This document shows, piece by piece, positions 1 through 10,396 of a stretch of 64,000 nt of DNA. Below the pieces are notes generated by a model. It did not search any database. It was given only the letters and a program-made list of their open reading frames with translations, and was not told the origin of the DNA. A program made the position numbers and the translations under genes. Every line of letters begins with the position of its first letter. Position 1 is the stretch's first letter. Source of the DNA: Bolinopsis microptera (lineage: Eukaryota; Ctenophora; Tentaculata; Lobata; Bolinopsidae); contig NC_087076.1 in assembly GCF_026151205.1 (NCBI RefSeq), forward strand, positions 1,187,692-1,251,691. Reading direction: 5' to 3'.

Positions 1-33
1 AAATTTCTAGTTACAAATTTTTAGAGTTCTAAC

Positions 34-3000
34 CTTTTTCTCTTCTTCGGTCATTGGAACTACAGGCTCGTTGATTCCAGGAATGAGGATCTTGCCTTTT
101 GTATCAACCAGTTTTGAGAGAACGCTCACACAGTCCACCATCGCTTCATGCCTAGAAAACACCATCGTGTAAGGATATTTTAGCAATAAAGCGGCAATAT
201 ATTTATTAAATTATATGCCATATTGTAGCCATTTCAGACACTCTGTAACACATACTTAGCTCTTGATAATTAAAAATCAAATTTAATTTAGGCGCTACGT
301 GTCTGGGCAGTGAGCATGCTAAATACTATTTTCACTAACAAACTCTTGCTATAAACACTTTATAAACACTTACACAGCTCCACCGTAGACACCACTATGG
401 AGATCCTTAGCAGCACACTCAATCTCCACGAAGAAGTAGCAGACCCCTCTCAGTCCGTATGTGAGACAGGGCTTCTCAGAGCCCAGCCAGTAGTTATCAC
501 TTATACACACGAAATCAACCTCCTGAGATATTAACAAGGGTAAAGGTACTCATAGTCAGTTTTAATGGAGTCATCAAGCTTGCTATTTAATGTAGTCATC
601 TTAACGTGGATGTGTGATGGGGATGTTTTAATTCTAGAACGGTCTAATATAATATATCGGTAATTGTTGTAGAGAAAATATGAGATTCCTGTGGGGATAT
701 TCAAAATTTAAATTTAAATCTTGGTTTACGTAATTGGGTATTCAAGATAAGGCCATTACGAATATTTTCTAATCTCACCATGATTTAAAAATTAGTCATT
801 GTTGTCTTGCAAATCTTGGTATAGTGCATGCAGCTAGGACTTCAACCATTTGACGATTATATAGAACAATACACACATTGAAATATGATCTTACTTTATC
901 ATCGTACTCGCGAGAAGATTCCAGTAACTTTTTACAAACTTAAAATCGCCTGTTTCTTCATTATCATGATTATATAACAATTAAGGATCGATGAAATTCT
1001 GAAAAACGAATCCAACAAACGAATGAATTCGATTGAGAAACTCCAGGACAGGATTTGAGGATTACAAAATTTGTAGGATTATCAGATTTTTTATATAATT
1101 GAATTTGGAAGTGAGTTATGTTGAGAGATAAGAAAAGTATGAAGTCCTGAAGTTTAAGCTCTGCTTACATCACAAACTCAGTGAAATTGGTACGGAAACT
1201 TTCTAGAGCTTTCTAGCTTTCACAGGAATCGGGATACCCAGATAGATTATTGAATACATTAGTACGGTATAATATGCTATATTACACATACGGTACAACT
1301 TTGGCACATAATAGACAGTTTGGATATCTATATTATATATGTATCTAATAAATGTAACTTTCTAAGTTTCTTCAGAATGTTACATTTTAATCGTTTCTAT
1401 TTCAAAGAATCACGGCTGTCATTACTTTTCAAAGATTTTGGTCACCAGATGTTTGTAGCCTCAAAATGTTAATGCAATAACTAAACCCATGGTAAAATAA
1501 AGTAATAACAATATTCTATTAAGTCCCGATTCTGAAGAAAATATTGATCTTATCTCGCCACATTGCTTGAACAGCCAAGTTAAGGCAAATAAGGGTCACT
1601 TTATGATTGAAGTCTTGAAATTTAGCTTGTTTGGGATCCCAACTTAAAGTACACGTTTAAAGGTCTTGTTCACAAGTTACCAGTTACCAGTTACCAGTTA
1701 CCAGTTACCAGTTACCAGTTACCAGTTACCAGTTACGCGTTACCCGTTACCAGTTACCAGTTGCCAGTTACCAGTTACCAGTTACCAGTTACCAGTTACC
1801 AGTTACCAGTTACCAGTTACCAGTTACCAGTTACCAGTTACCAGTTACCAGTTACCAGTTACTTGTTCACTTCTCACAATCCCACACTTACCACCATGTT
1901 AAGGAAGCAGCAAGATCTGTACAAAAACAAAATGATCTGTCTTAAACTCTGCTATAAGCCTCATAACATGAAACCAATTATATAATTTCACAAGTTAACT
2001 TCCACAGAGAGTAGCGTTTGTGTTCTCTCAACACAGCCAAACTACTTTTCAGCTCCAGTAAACTTGTGCCGTTTAAACTTTTAAATACGTAATAAATAAA
2101 TTTTCTTGTGACCAGCCAATTCTGTAGTCTGAACATAAAATAGTAAATTATAAGAACCTTGTTTTCAAATAAATCATCTTCATACATGCTTGCAAAACAG
2201 TAACAATTTTAACCTCTTTCTTATGTTAAGGTCTCAGGGGTGTCGACTGCCAGGCCCAGGGTCATAAAATCTTTATCCAAATAAAACTAATATTTTTTTC
2301 TATTGAACTTATTCTAAAATGCTCGCAGAATGACGCTTATGTTGATTTATTTCGTTTTCCAACGACTGATTATGGCGCCACGCTTGATTGAAGCACAACA
2401 AGGTGAGCTCAATGTTCATTAAGATTTTACATCATTCACTCGAAACATAACATTCAAAGCGATTTTCAGATTTCTTTGTAAAATATTGTCTGAAAGATAG
2501 TCTGAGTAAAATATTGCAGGGTTTGTGTATGGTCTGTATAGCGGAGATGCGGAAACAGATTGTGTGTGGAATACAGGTACTCCTGATAATGAAGACGTGC
2601 ACGTTGATTGGTTCCGTGGTAAACGACTAATATACAGCTCAGACGGAGCCAAAAAAGGTTTGCGTCCTATGCTATGTACAGTAGTATAGTAGTATAGTAG
2701 TTCATTTAACGATAATTGATATGAAATGGACCAAGAGTTTAATCATTGTCACTGCATCATTACATGTTGGTCACCTAAAAGGATCATACAAGATTGAAAT
2801 AAAATGAGAATAGACGAATAGATGCATTAGTCGATTAATTAGATTTGGAAGCAAGTACTTAAGCTCGAGAAATTAGAGACTTCTCGAAACCCCGAAATGA
2901 TGCCCGCGACCTGATTCATTACCTAATCATATAAGATGCTCAGTCTTGATTCTTTTACATAAGTGTCTATCAACTGTCATTTCACAAAGCAATTAACCTT

Positions 3001-6000
3001 GACAGGAAAGTGCGATGATAAAGAAACGTGGGCATGTATGGAAATTGAGCAAATAGGTGGATGCAACCGAACAAACGAGAAGTGGGAGAAAGCAAAGCAA
3101 ATTTGCGGGAAGTTGGTCGTTTAGCTCCGGACAGTCTATGCAACGTCTATGCAACGTCCATGCAACAACAAAAGAACCGTCTATGCAACGTCTATGCAAC
3201 GTCCCTGCACAATGAACACTCTATGCACACTCCCTGCACGGTCAGTCTATGCAACGTCTATGCAACGTCTATGCAACGTCTATGCAACGTCCCTGCACAG
3301 TACCATATGAACACCGGCTACTAGCCGGCTAGTAGCCACTTTTGTAATAACAGCTCCTCAACTTCACATTACCAACCGGCTACTAACCGGCACTTGAAAA
3401 GTGGTCACTAGCCGGCTACTAACCGGCTACTAGCCGGCTAGTGACCACAAAGTGGCTACTAACCGGCTACTAAGCGGTCACTAGCCGGCTATTAGCCGAG
3501 CTCTAAAGCAGACCTACTAGTAGCCAGTTCCAAACCGGCTACTAGCCGGCACTTAGAAAGCGGTCACTAGCCGGCTACTAACCGGCTACTAACCGGCTAG
3601 TAACCACCAAGTGGCTACTAACCGGCTACTAACCGGTCACTAGCCGGCTCTTAAGCGGACCTACTAGCCGGCACTCGAAAAGCGGTCGCTAGCCGGCTAC
3701 TAACCGGCTACTAACCGGCTAGTAACCACCAAGTGGCTACTAACCGGCTACTAACCGGTCACTAGCCGGCTATTAGCCGAGCTCTAAAGCAGACCTACTA
3801 GTAGCCGGTTCCAAACCGGCTACTAGCCGGCACTTAGAAAGCGGTCACTAGCCGGCTACTAACCGGCTACTAACCGGCTAGTAACCACCAAGTGGCTACT
3901 AACCGGCTACTAATAGGTCTGCTTTAGAGCCGGCTAGTGACCGGTTAGTAGCCGGTTAGTAGCCACTTGGTGGTTACTAGCCGGTTAGTAGCCGGTTAGT
4001 AGCCGGCTAGTGACCGCTTTTCAAGTGCCGGCTAGTAGCCGGTTTAGAACCGGCTACTAATAGGTCTGCTTTAGAGCTCGGCTAATAGCCGGCTAGTGAC
4101 CGCTTAGTAGCCGGTTAGTAGCCACTTTGTGGTCACTAGCCGGCTAGTAGCCGGTTAGTAGCCGGCTAGTGACCACTTTTCAAGTGCCGGTTAGTAGCCG
4201 GTTGTTAATGTGAAGTTGAGGAGCTGTTATTACAAAAGTGGCTACTAGCCGGCTAGTAGCCGGCTAGTAGCCGGTGTTCATATGGTACTGTGCAGGGACG
4301 TTGCATAGACGTTGCATAGACGTTGCATAGACTGACCGTGCAGGGAGTGTGCATAGAGTGTTCATTGTGCAGGGACGTTGCATAGACGTTGCATAGACGG
4401 TTCTTTTGTTGTTGCACGGACGTTGCATAGACGTTGCATAGACTGTCCGGAGCTAAACGACCAACTTCCCCAATATTTGCAGTTCCGATGATGACAAGAC
4501 TGGTAAGCTACATTGTGATACTATAGTGGTTTGGAAATCATTGTGCAACCAAATTATTGTGCAACCATTGCGGTCAGAGGTGTTGACTTTCATCCTTGTA
4601 TAAATTCCGAAAATCTCTAATAGGCTGGATGCAGGCCAAAGCTGGAATGTCTGTGAATATTGAGCTAAAAGGAGCCAGAGTGTCCATTAGACTACCAAAG
4701 ACAGAGGACAAAGCAATTCCCACTAACTTGAATTTTGGATTCATTGTCAAAGCGAGTTTACAAGCATATTCATTTGAGTGGAGTTTGACAAGGTATAAAT
4801 ATAATCAGTAGTAGTGTTAATTATGAAATCAAGGAATATATTTATATAAGAGGCCAATCATTTTGATTCAACATTGTATTAAATTAAATTTTGTATTGAA
4901 CATTCGTTGCATGTTCAATAAAAAAAAGTTGTTATTCCTCGACGCAACCAGAAAGGCCGTGGGAGTAGTGCTAGAGATGAGATTAGAAAACTGTGATCGG
5001 GAGAACACTAATGTCGATATAACATGTATGGAGGTAACAACTCCCTGGACTGTAAACTTTCACGAGTAAGTATTTTAGTTGTCTACTAGAATGTACATTA
5101 ATATACCACCAATACTATTAAATGTCAATATCACATTGTGCTCTCAGGGCTGCAAATATTGTAAACAATTTTAACATTTTCTGGGCAACTCTTACTTCAA
5201 CCTTTTAAGTAGGATTCATGTCCCAAAATCGTAAGAAGCCCCAAAAAAAGTATAAATTATCCTAATTATCCTAATTGTTCCTATCTCAGCGAGAGTTTCT
5301 CTATGTTTTGTGGCGAGGAAGTGGTTTTACAAAAGATGAAATACCCTGAGAATTGTGAAGGCTGGGCAGATCTTATTAGACATAGTAAACAGATAGAATT
5401 CACAAACTTTTCAAACGGGCTACCATTTGAAGTTCGAAGTGAAGGTGATATTACAAGCAGTCCATAATCACTCGAATACTTTTAAGGTATCATATCTATA
5501 ATAACATATGCCTTTGAAGGATTCAACACCGTAAATTATACAAGCTGTCATTGAATGCGTGTACAATATCTACATATAATAGAGTGCAATAGTTTGAGCT
5601 TAAATTGTAGATATAATAGTCAAAAGAACTAAAAACTAATAATCGAAAGAACTAAAAACACTTTGTAATCGTTAATATACTCTTTCAGAACTGTCGCCTC
5701 GCACAGTGAGAAACATTAAATACTTGGACGAGGACGAAAATGTGGTTTATCGATCAAAAATACATAGGACTGATTTGAAAGGTAATGAGACTTTAGTTTA
5801 TGATTTCCAGAAAATGTCAACAATAAAATTCGTACATTCTAGGTGGACATAATAAATAATTCGATCCATTGTACTTTGATATGATAATTTACAGATTTAT
5901 AAATAAATATTTATTAATCTTCTTAGTATCAGACGATGGAATAAAGTTGAGTTGTAATTTTTGGCACGCAACAAATGATTCTCTTCACCAAGAAACTAAG

Positions 6001-9000
6001 GAACTAAAGATCTTGTCAGACACAAGTAAGAATCCTGCCTCTGTCACCATTTGTACATTTATCAAAGTTCTTTGGGATTCATATTATTTGTTTCTGATCA
6101 AAGTAGTAAAACCGTTTAATCTTTATAACAGTGCATTTTTAAAACGTGCATTCAAATGTTATTTCTAAAATTAGACCTAAAATAGAACATTGCAGATTGG
6201 CAGTTACAGGATGTTAAATGTGAGGATCTGTACAGCATGAAATTGGGTCATGACGAGATCTTCAAATGTCCTCAAAGAACCACCGGAGTTTTCACCCGAC
6301 GTTTTGATGAAAATAAGTGTGTTTTCAGTGCCAGGTGTGCCGGTAAGTGTTATAATTATAGTGAAAGAATATTTTTCCGACCACAATGATATAACATTTG
6401 TCAACAAATTCCTTTCTATTCGATATTTAGCTCATTGTAAATGTTTTATCATAAACTTTGTATTTACAAACTCCTTCCTAGTTCCTAATCGTATTTAGGA
6501 GCTTCTGAGGAGGATATAGCTATGCAGGCTTGTGGGTGCAGACTTGTTCAGTCAACAGAGAACAACAACATGAACACAACCATTTGTCTGAACAAAAAAG
6601 GTGAGTATGAAGCAGTACCAACAGACACAGTCTGTTCAAACAGCAATGGAATATGCCTTGCTAAACATAGTGATATACTCGCATCAACCACGGTGTGTGA
6701 AGATCAAACTAAAGGTTTCTTTTCGTGCAGCAATGGCAGACGTGTTCGATCTATCTACAAATGTGATAACAACGACGATTGTAACACGTTTAGTGATAGT
6801 TTACCTGGAAATTACTTTGCAAAACGACCTTTGTTTGAGGATGAAGCGAACTGTAATCATACACACGGAGTTGAATGCCAGTACAAAAATGTTAGAATAT
6901 GGGTACCCCCTTATCTACAGAAATGTGATGGACATGGAATTTGCAGCAATAATTTAGACGGGATTGAAAGTGAGGATTTCAACTGTACAGTCCGGGTAAA
7001 CTGCACTCTGAATAACATGAATAATAGAGTTTATGAGGGACAAATGTGCGACCCAACTTTACCGAAAGGTATCACACGTCATTGTGATGACGGGGCTCTT
7101 ACTTACATGAACTGCAGTTCTAAAGACACTGAGCCGAATACCAGCCATCTTGTTTGTAAATATAACGGCTTCAATTCGACTTTGGACAAATCTTTAGAAT
7201 GTGATGGTAAAAAAACTTGTGATAATGAAGAAGATGAGATTTGCTTCTATTCATTAAACAAAAGAGAACCCTGCACATTGAATGAATTCAGAATTGACAG
7301 TCAGAAAACAGAAGATACTTGTGTCTCTAAAGATGACGAGTTTATTACTTGTCCTAGCTCGACGTACTACGTCAATAAACGTTTGATCTGCAATGGTTAT
7401 AAAGATTGTAGTGATGGACCTAGCGAGGAAGCTATGTGCCCAGCAGGAAATGCAGTCCAGAGTTTATTTGAGACAAGTGATACAAGTGGTATTCGTGACC
7501 GCAAGGACTACCGGGTATTCTTTGAATCAAACTGCTTACCAGGTATATCGAGGGATTCATACGGTTGTCAAAAGAAGCTGTTCTACGATCAGAGAATCAG
7601 AAATAGTGATAAATATCGAGATTGCCATTATCTTTCAGACACAACTAATCCAACTACTTTGAACTGCAGTGGAACAACTATTCCCCTTTATCAGTTTTCA
7701 CCTGGAAACACAATCACAATTCACCTAAAGAATGTCAGTCAACTCCAAGGTTACAAAAACTGTACGGATACTAGCCTTCCTATCGAAATCACTGAGTGGT
7801 GTGACACCGAGTGTGACTGTAAGGATTGTTCCGATGAGGCAGATTGCAGTGACACCAACCCAAGAACTTTTCAGTGTGGAGATGGCAACTATATTCCTTA
7901 TACACAGTTTTGTGACGGACAAACCAACTGTAAAAACAGTACAGACGAATGTCATGAAGATTGTACGGATGACAGTTACCGTAACATCCTTACTTCCAAA
8001 TACAGACCGGTTGCTGGCTTCATTGGAATAACAGCTTTCCTCGTAAATGGTGGCTCGTTACTGGTACATTCGAAGAAACTCCCTGACATCACTGCAGTTA
8101 GCAGTTTTATCAACCAGATGTTTATAATATTAATTGCATTGGGAGACTTTTTGGTGGGTCTTTACATGCTCCTTGTTTTAGCGGCAACCATTCATTATGG
8201 TGAAAGCTACTGCCCACAGCGTAACACATGGTTATCTAGCAAACATTGCTCAGGCCTGGGAGTATTAAGCACTACAGGAACTATGATATCCATGCTGTCC
8301 ATGACTGTTCTCAGTGCTTTCAGAATGTACTCACTTAAGATGATGGTTAGTCTAGGAGAAACAAATCTGAGGGCAAAACTAAAAGCTCTTGTAATATCTC
8401 TCAGCATAGTCCTTGTTTCATTCTTGATTGCGGTTCTTCCAGTTTTGAATGTGTTGTCATCGTACTTTGTAAATGGTCTCATCCTGGAAGGAAATCCCTT
8501 CTTCACAGGTGTAACTGACAGAACTCAAATTGAAGCCGTTGTCAAACACTTTAATCCCTCCGAATCTATCAAATCCCAGTCTTGGAATGATTATGAGGAG
8601 GCTCTTCAAAATGTGTACTATTTAAAAAAGAACTTCACAGGTCTAGCAAGTTCTCGCCCTAGAATAGGATTTTATGGAAATCAAGGTGTCTGTTTGTTCA
8701 AATATTTTGTTAAACCAGATGATCCACAAGTAGCCTTTTCTATGTTGATAATAGGCCTCTGTTCCATCTGTTTCAGTATTATCTCGATATGCTACCTCTT
8801 CATTTTCTCTTATGCAGCATCTAGTTCAGTGGAGTCGGGGTCAAGCGAGACACAAAAGCAGTCAATGAAAAGGCTCCAACATTAACCTCCAAAAGTAACC
8901 TTGATCATAACAACTGACTTTCTTACATGGATCCCATTCATAATAATCGCTCTGCTACATTTGAGTAACCAGATTGATGCAACTCCATACTACGAGTTCT

Positions 9001-10396
9001 GTTCCATCCTTCTTATCCCGATAAACAGTGTTATAAATCCTATAATCTACAATGGAGACAAAATGGTTATACTGTTAAAGAACTATTGTATGAAACGGCA
9101 GAGAAAAATTGTTATAACTCCTATTAGTGGACAAAACACAACATCTCTTGTTGTTACTGATCATATAGAACTGTCCAGTATTAGGCAAGGATAAGATCAC
9201 GAATACAACTTAAAATAGCGAATGAAAGTTAAGTAATTATTACATCATTTTTGAAATAAAAGTGGGATCGGAACACTATGAAATCAGGCTCTAGTTGCGA
9301 TATATTTATAAGAACCTAAGTTTTCTTTCTTTTTCCTATATATTTCTGCTTCAAGAAATAAATTGATAAAGTTCCAATATAATAACGTTGCTAATATTGA
9401 GGAAAGAGAAAATGTTTGGTTGCACTGTCAATGCAACTTTTAGAGAAAGCTGTATCGAATAATTTATATTTTAAATAAGGCCTACTATTGTTCGTGAAAA
9501 TCACATTGTTTTAATTTAAAAGATATGACTCAAAGTTTCAGAATGGTTTGGTAATACTCACACTAAAAAAGCCATCTTTCCTAGCTTCAATGAGTTCGTC
9601 TAGTCCCTCACTTCCACTTTCTTCCATTCCCTCAAAGCACATCTGTGGTAGTTTAATAGGATAATTATTTTCAAAACCAGGTCCATAAAATAAAAACATT
9701 ACAACTAAGAATAAATAAAAGGTAAGAGTTGTAAAATTAATAGTGAAATAAACCCATAGGTTCACAGGAAGTTCTAGTCCAAGACTCTTGTACGCTTGAG
9801 CCACATGTAGCCATCCCATAGCAGGTCCTTTATCATCAGAGGAACCTCTACCATAGAGTTTATTGTCTCTCTCGGTCAAAACAAATGGCTCAGAGTCCCA
9901 TCCATCCTCAATTGCTGCTGGCTGAACATCTAAATGACCATAAACACAGACTGTCTTTTTGTTTGGGTCAGAGCTAAGTTTTCCTGTGGTTTAAAAATGT
10001 CACTACAATTATAACGTTAAGACATAGCTCTGTAAAGCACTTCTTAGTCTTGTCATGCCCTGATCTTTTTGAAAATTAGACATTAAAATAGGATTTTAAA
10101 AGTCAAGACGAATTTTAGAGTAACAGTTACATACCTAATAAGACATTTGGGAGAGGAATTTCAGTGCCATCAACCAACTTCTGCATTCCAACGTCACATT
10201 TTTCAACAGACCCACCAAGTTCTTCAATCATCTTAGCTGCAAGATCCATCATTTCTTGGCACTGGGGCCTGTTCTCAGGCCAAGCTGAAACACTCTTAAC
10301 ACTGACATATTCAGCCAACTTATCTATTAGGCTTTTCTTGTTTTCATCAATGTAATTGAAAACTTTCTGCAGTGATGCTGAAGCCATGCTGAACAT
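34..10396 (-). CDS. CNDP2: Cytosolic non-specific dipeptidase (M20 family), 5' part, five exons, continues off the left edge
   Basis: Metal-dependent M20 dipeptidase that hydrolyses dipeptides such as Cys-Gly in the cytosol. Exons (transcript order): 10135-10396, 9754-9983, 9562-9642, 374-522, 34-151; the intron phases 1, 0, 0, 2 agree on both sides of each junction. Exon 1 opens with [19 protein letters not shown] and has the family SVSAWPE motif. Exon 2 has VYGHLDVQP (metal-binding His, catalytic-site Asp) and [11 protein letters not shown] (bridging Asp). Exon 3 has [16 protein letters not shown] (catalytic Glu pair). Exon 4 has [10 protein letters not shown] and [10 protein letters not shown]. 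Exon 5 has [10 protein letters not shown]. These match CNDP2 orthologues nearly residue by residue. The C-terminal half (metal ligands and lid/dimerisation domain) lies outside the window. Intron 3 (523-9561) contains the GPCR gene on the other strand. The start could be either of two Met codons (residue 1 or 4). No lesion is seen in these exons. Confidence 0.95.
1675..1862. repeat. Heptamer minisatellite (CAGTTAC)n
   Basis: About 27 head-to-tail copies of the 7-bp unit CAGTTAC, with a few single-base variants near 1735-1765. It lies in intron 3 of the dipeptidase gene, about 470 bp upstream of the GPCR start codon. The open frames across it arise because the heptamer contains no stop in several frames; they are not genes. 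The flanks 153-373, 523-1674 and 1863-2329 show no other recognisable feature. Confidence 0.95.
2330..9194 (+). CDS. LDLa-repeat rhodopsin-class GPCR with a large ectodomain; ten exons, interrupted by an element and an in-frame stop
   Basis: Surface receptor of the LDLa-bearing, LGR/relaxin-receptor-like type; ligand unknown. Exons: 2330-2402, 2520-2657, 3006-4502 (interrupted at 3107-4470), 4624-4792, 4952-5065, 5290-5444, 5689-5781, 5927-6025, 6196-6342, 6499-9194. All junctions have GT/AG ends and keep phase; most are phase 1. Exon 1 encodes a hydrophobic leader starting [11 protein letters not shown]. Exons 2-9 give a Cys-containing ectodomain, possibly Ig-like, that I do not recognise. 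Exon 10 carries several LDLa modules (for example [25 protein letters not shown] and [14 protein letters not shown]) and then seven membrane segments from about 8010. FRMY replaces DRY, TM6 has TWIP, and TM7 has NPIIY. Without the insertion the model encodes about 1268 aa. An in-frame TAA at 8883 separates TM1-5 from TM6-7. The two lesions suggest a pseudogene or null allele. Confidence 0.85.
3107..4470. mobile_element. 1364-bp foldback (palindromic) element inserted in GPCR exon 3
   Basis: The two ends are inverted copies: GGGAAGTTGGTCGTTTAGCT at 3107 and its reverse complement ending at 4470. The complementarity continues inward through CCATATGAACACCGG (about 3302) and CCGGTGTTCATATGG (about 4271) towards a centre near 3910, so each arm is about 680 bp. 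The outer arms are tandem copies of an 11-bp unit (GTCTATGCAAC). The inner arms are tandem copies of a roughly 11-13-bp unit around GCCGGCTACTAACC. Flanks are near-direct repeats, CAAATTTGC (3098-3106) and CAATATTTGC (4471-4480), consistent with a target duplication of about 9 bp. No transposase is encoded, so it is non-autonomous. A duplication of this length is typical of Mutator-like elements, but that assignment is inferred from length alone. Confidence 0.85.
8883..8885 (+). other. In-frame TAA between TM5 and TM6 of the GPCR
   Basis: The frame is open from 6499 to this TAA and then continues open in the same frame to 9194, immediately encoding TM6 (TDFLTWIPF) and TM7 (NPIIY). No frameshift is involved. 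No plausible intron removes the codon: the AG at 8894-8895 lacks a pyrimidine tract and any upstream donor would leave an intron of only tens of bases. It is either a real nonsense mutation or a sequencing error. Confidence 0.85.
9255..9260 (+). terminator. Poly(A) signal AATAAA of the GPCR gene
   Basis: AATAAA lies about 60 nt downstream of the GPCR stop codon and before the next dipeptidase exon on the opposite strand (9562). The GPCR can therefore end inside the host intron. Confidence 0.55.

Noticed and set aside
1666-1985. Small ORFs across the heptamer array
   Set aside because: The translation is only the periodic repeat and has no family resemblance.
6601-8506. Alternative-frame ORFs inside GPCR exon 10 (both strands)
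   Set aside because: They are shadows of the receptor frame with no family motifs.
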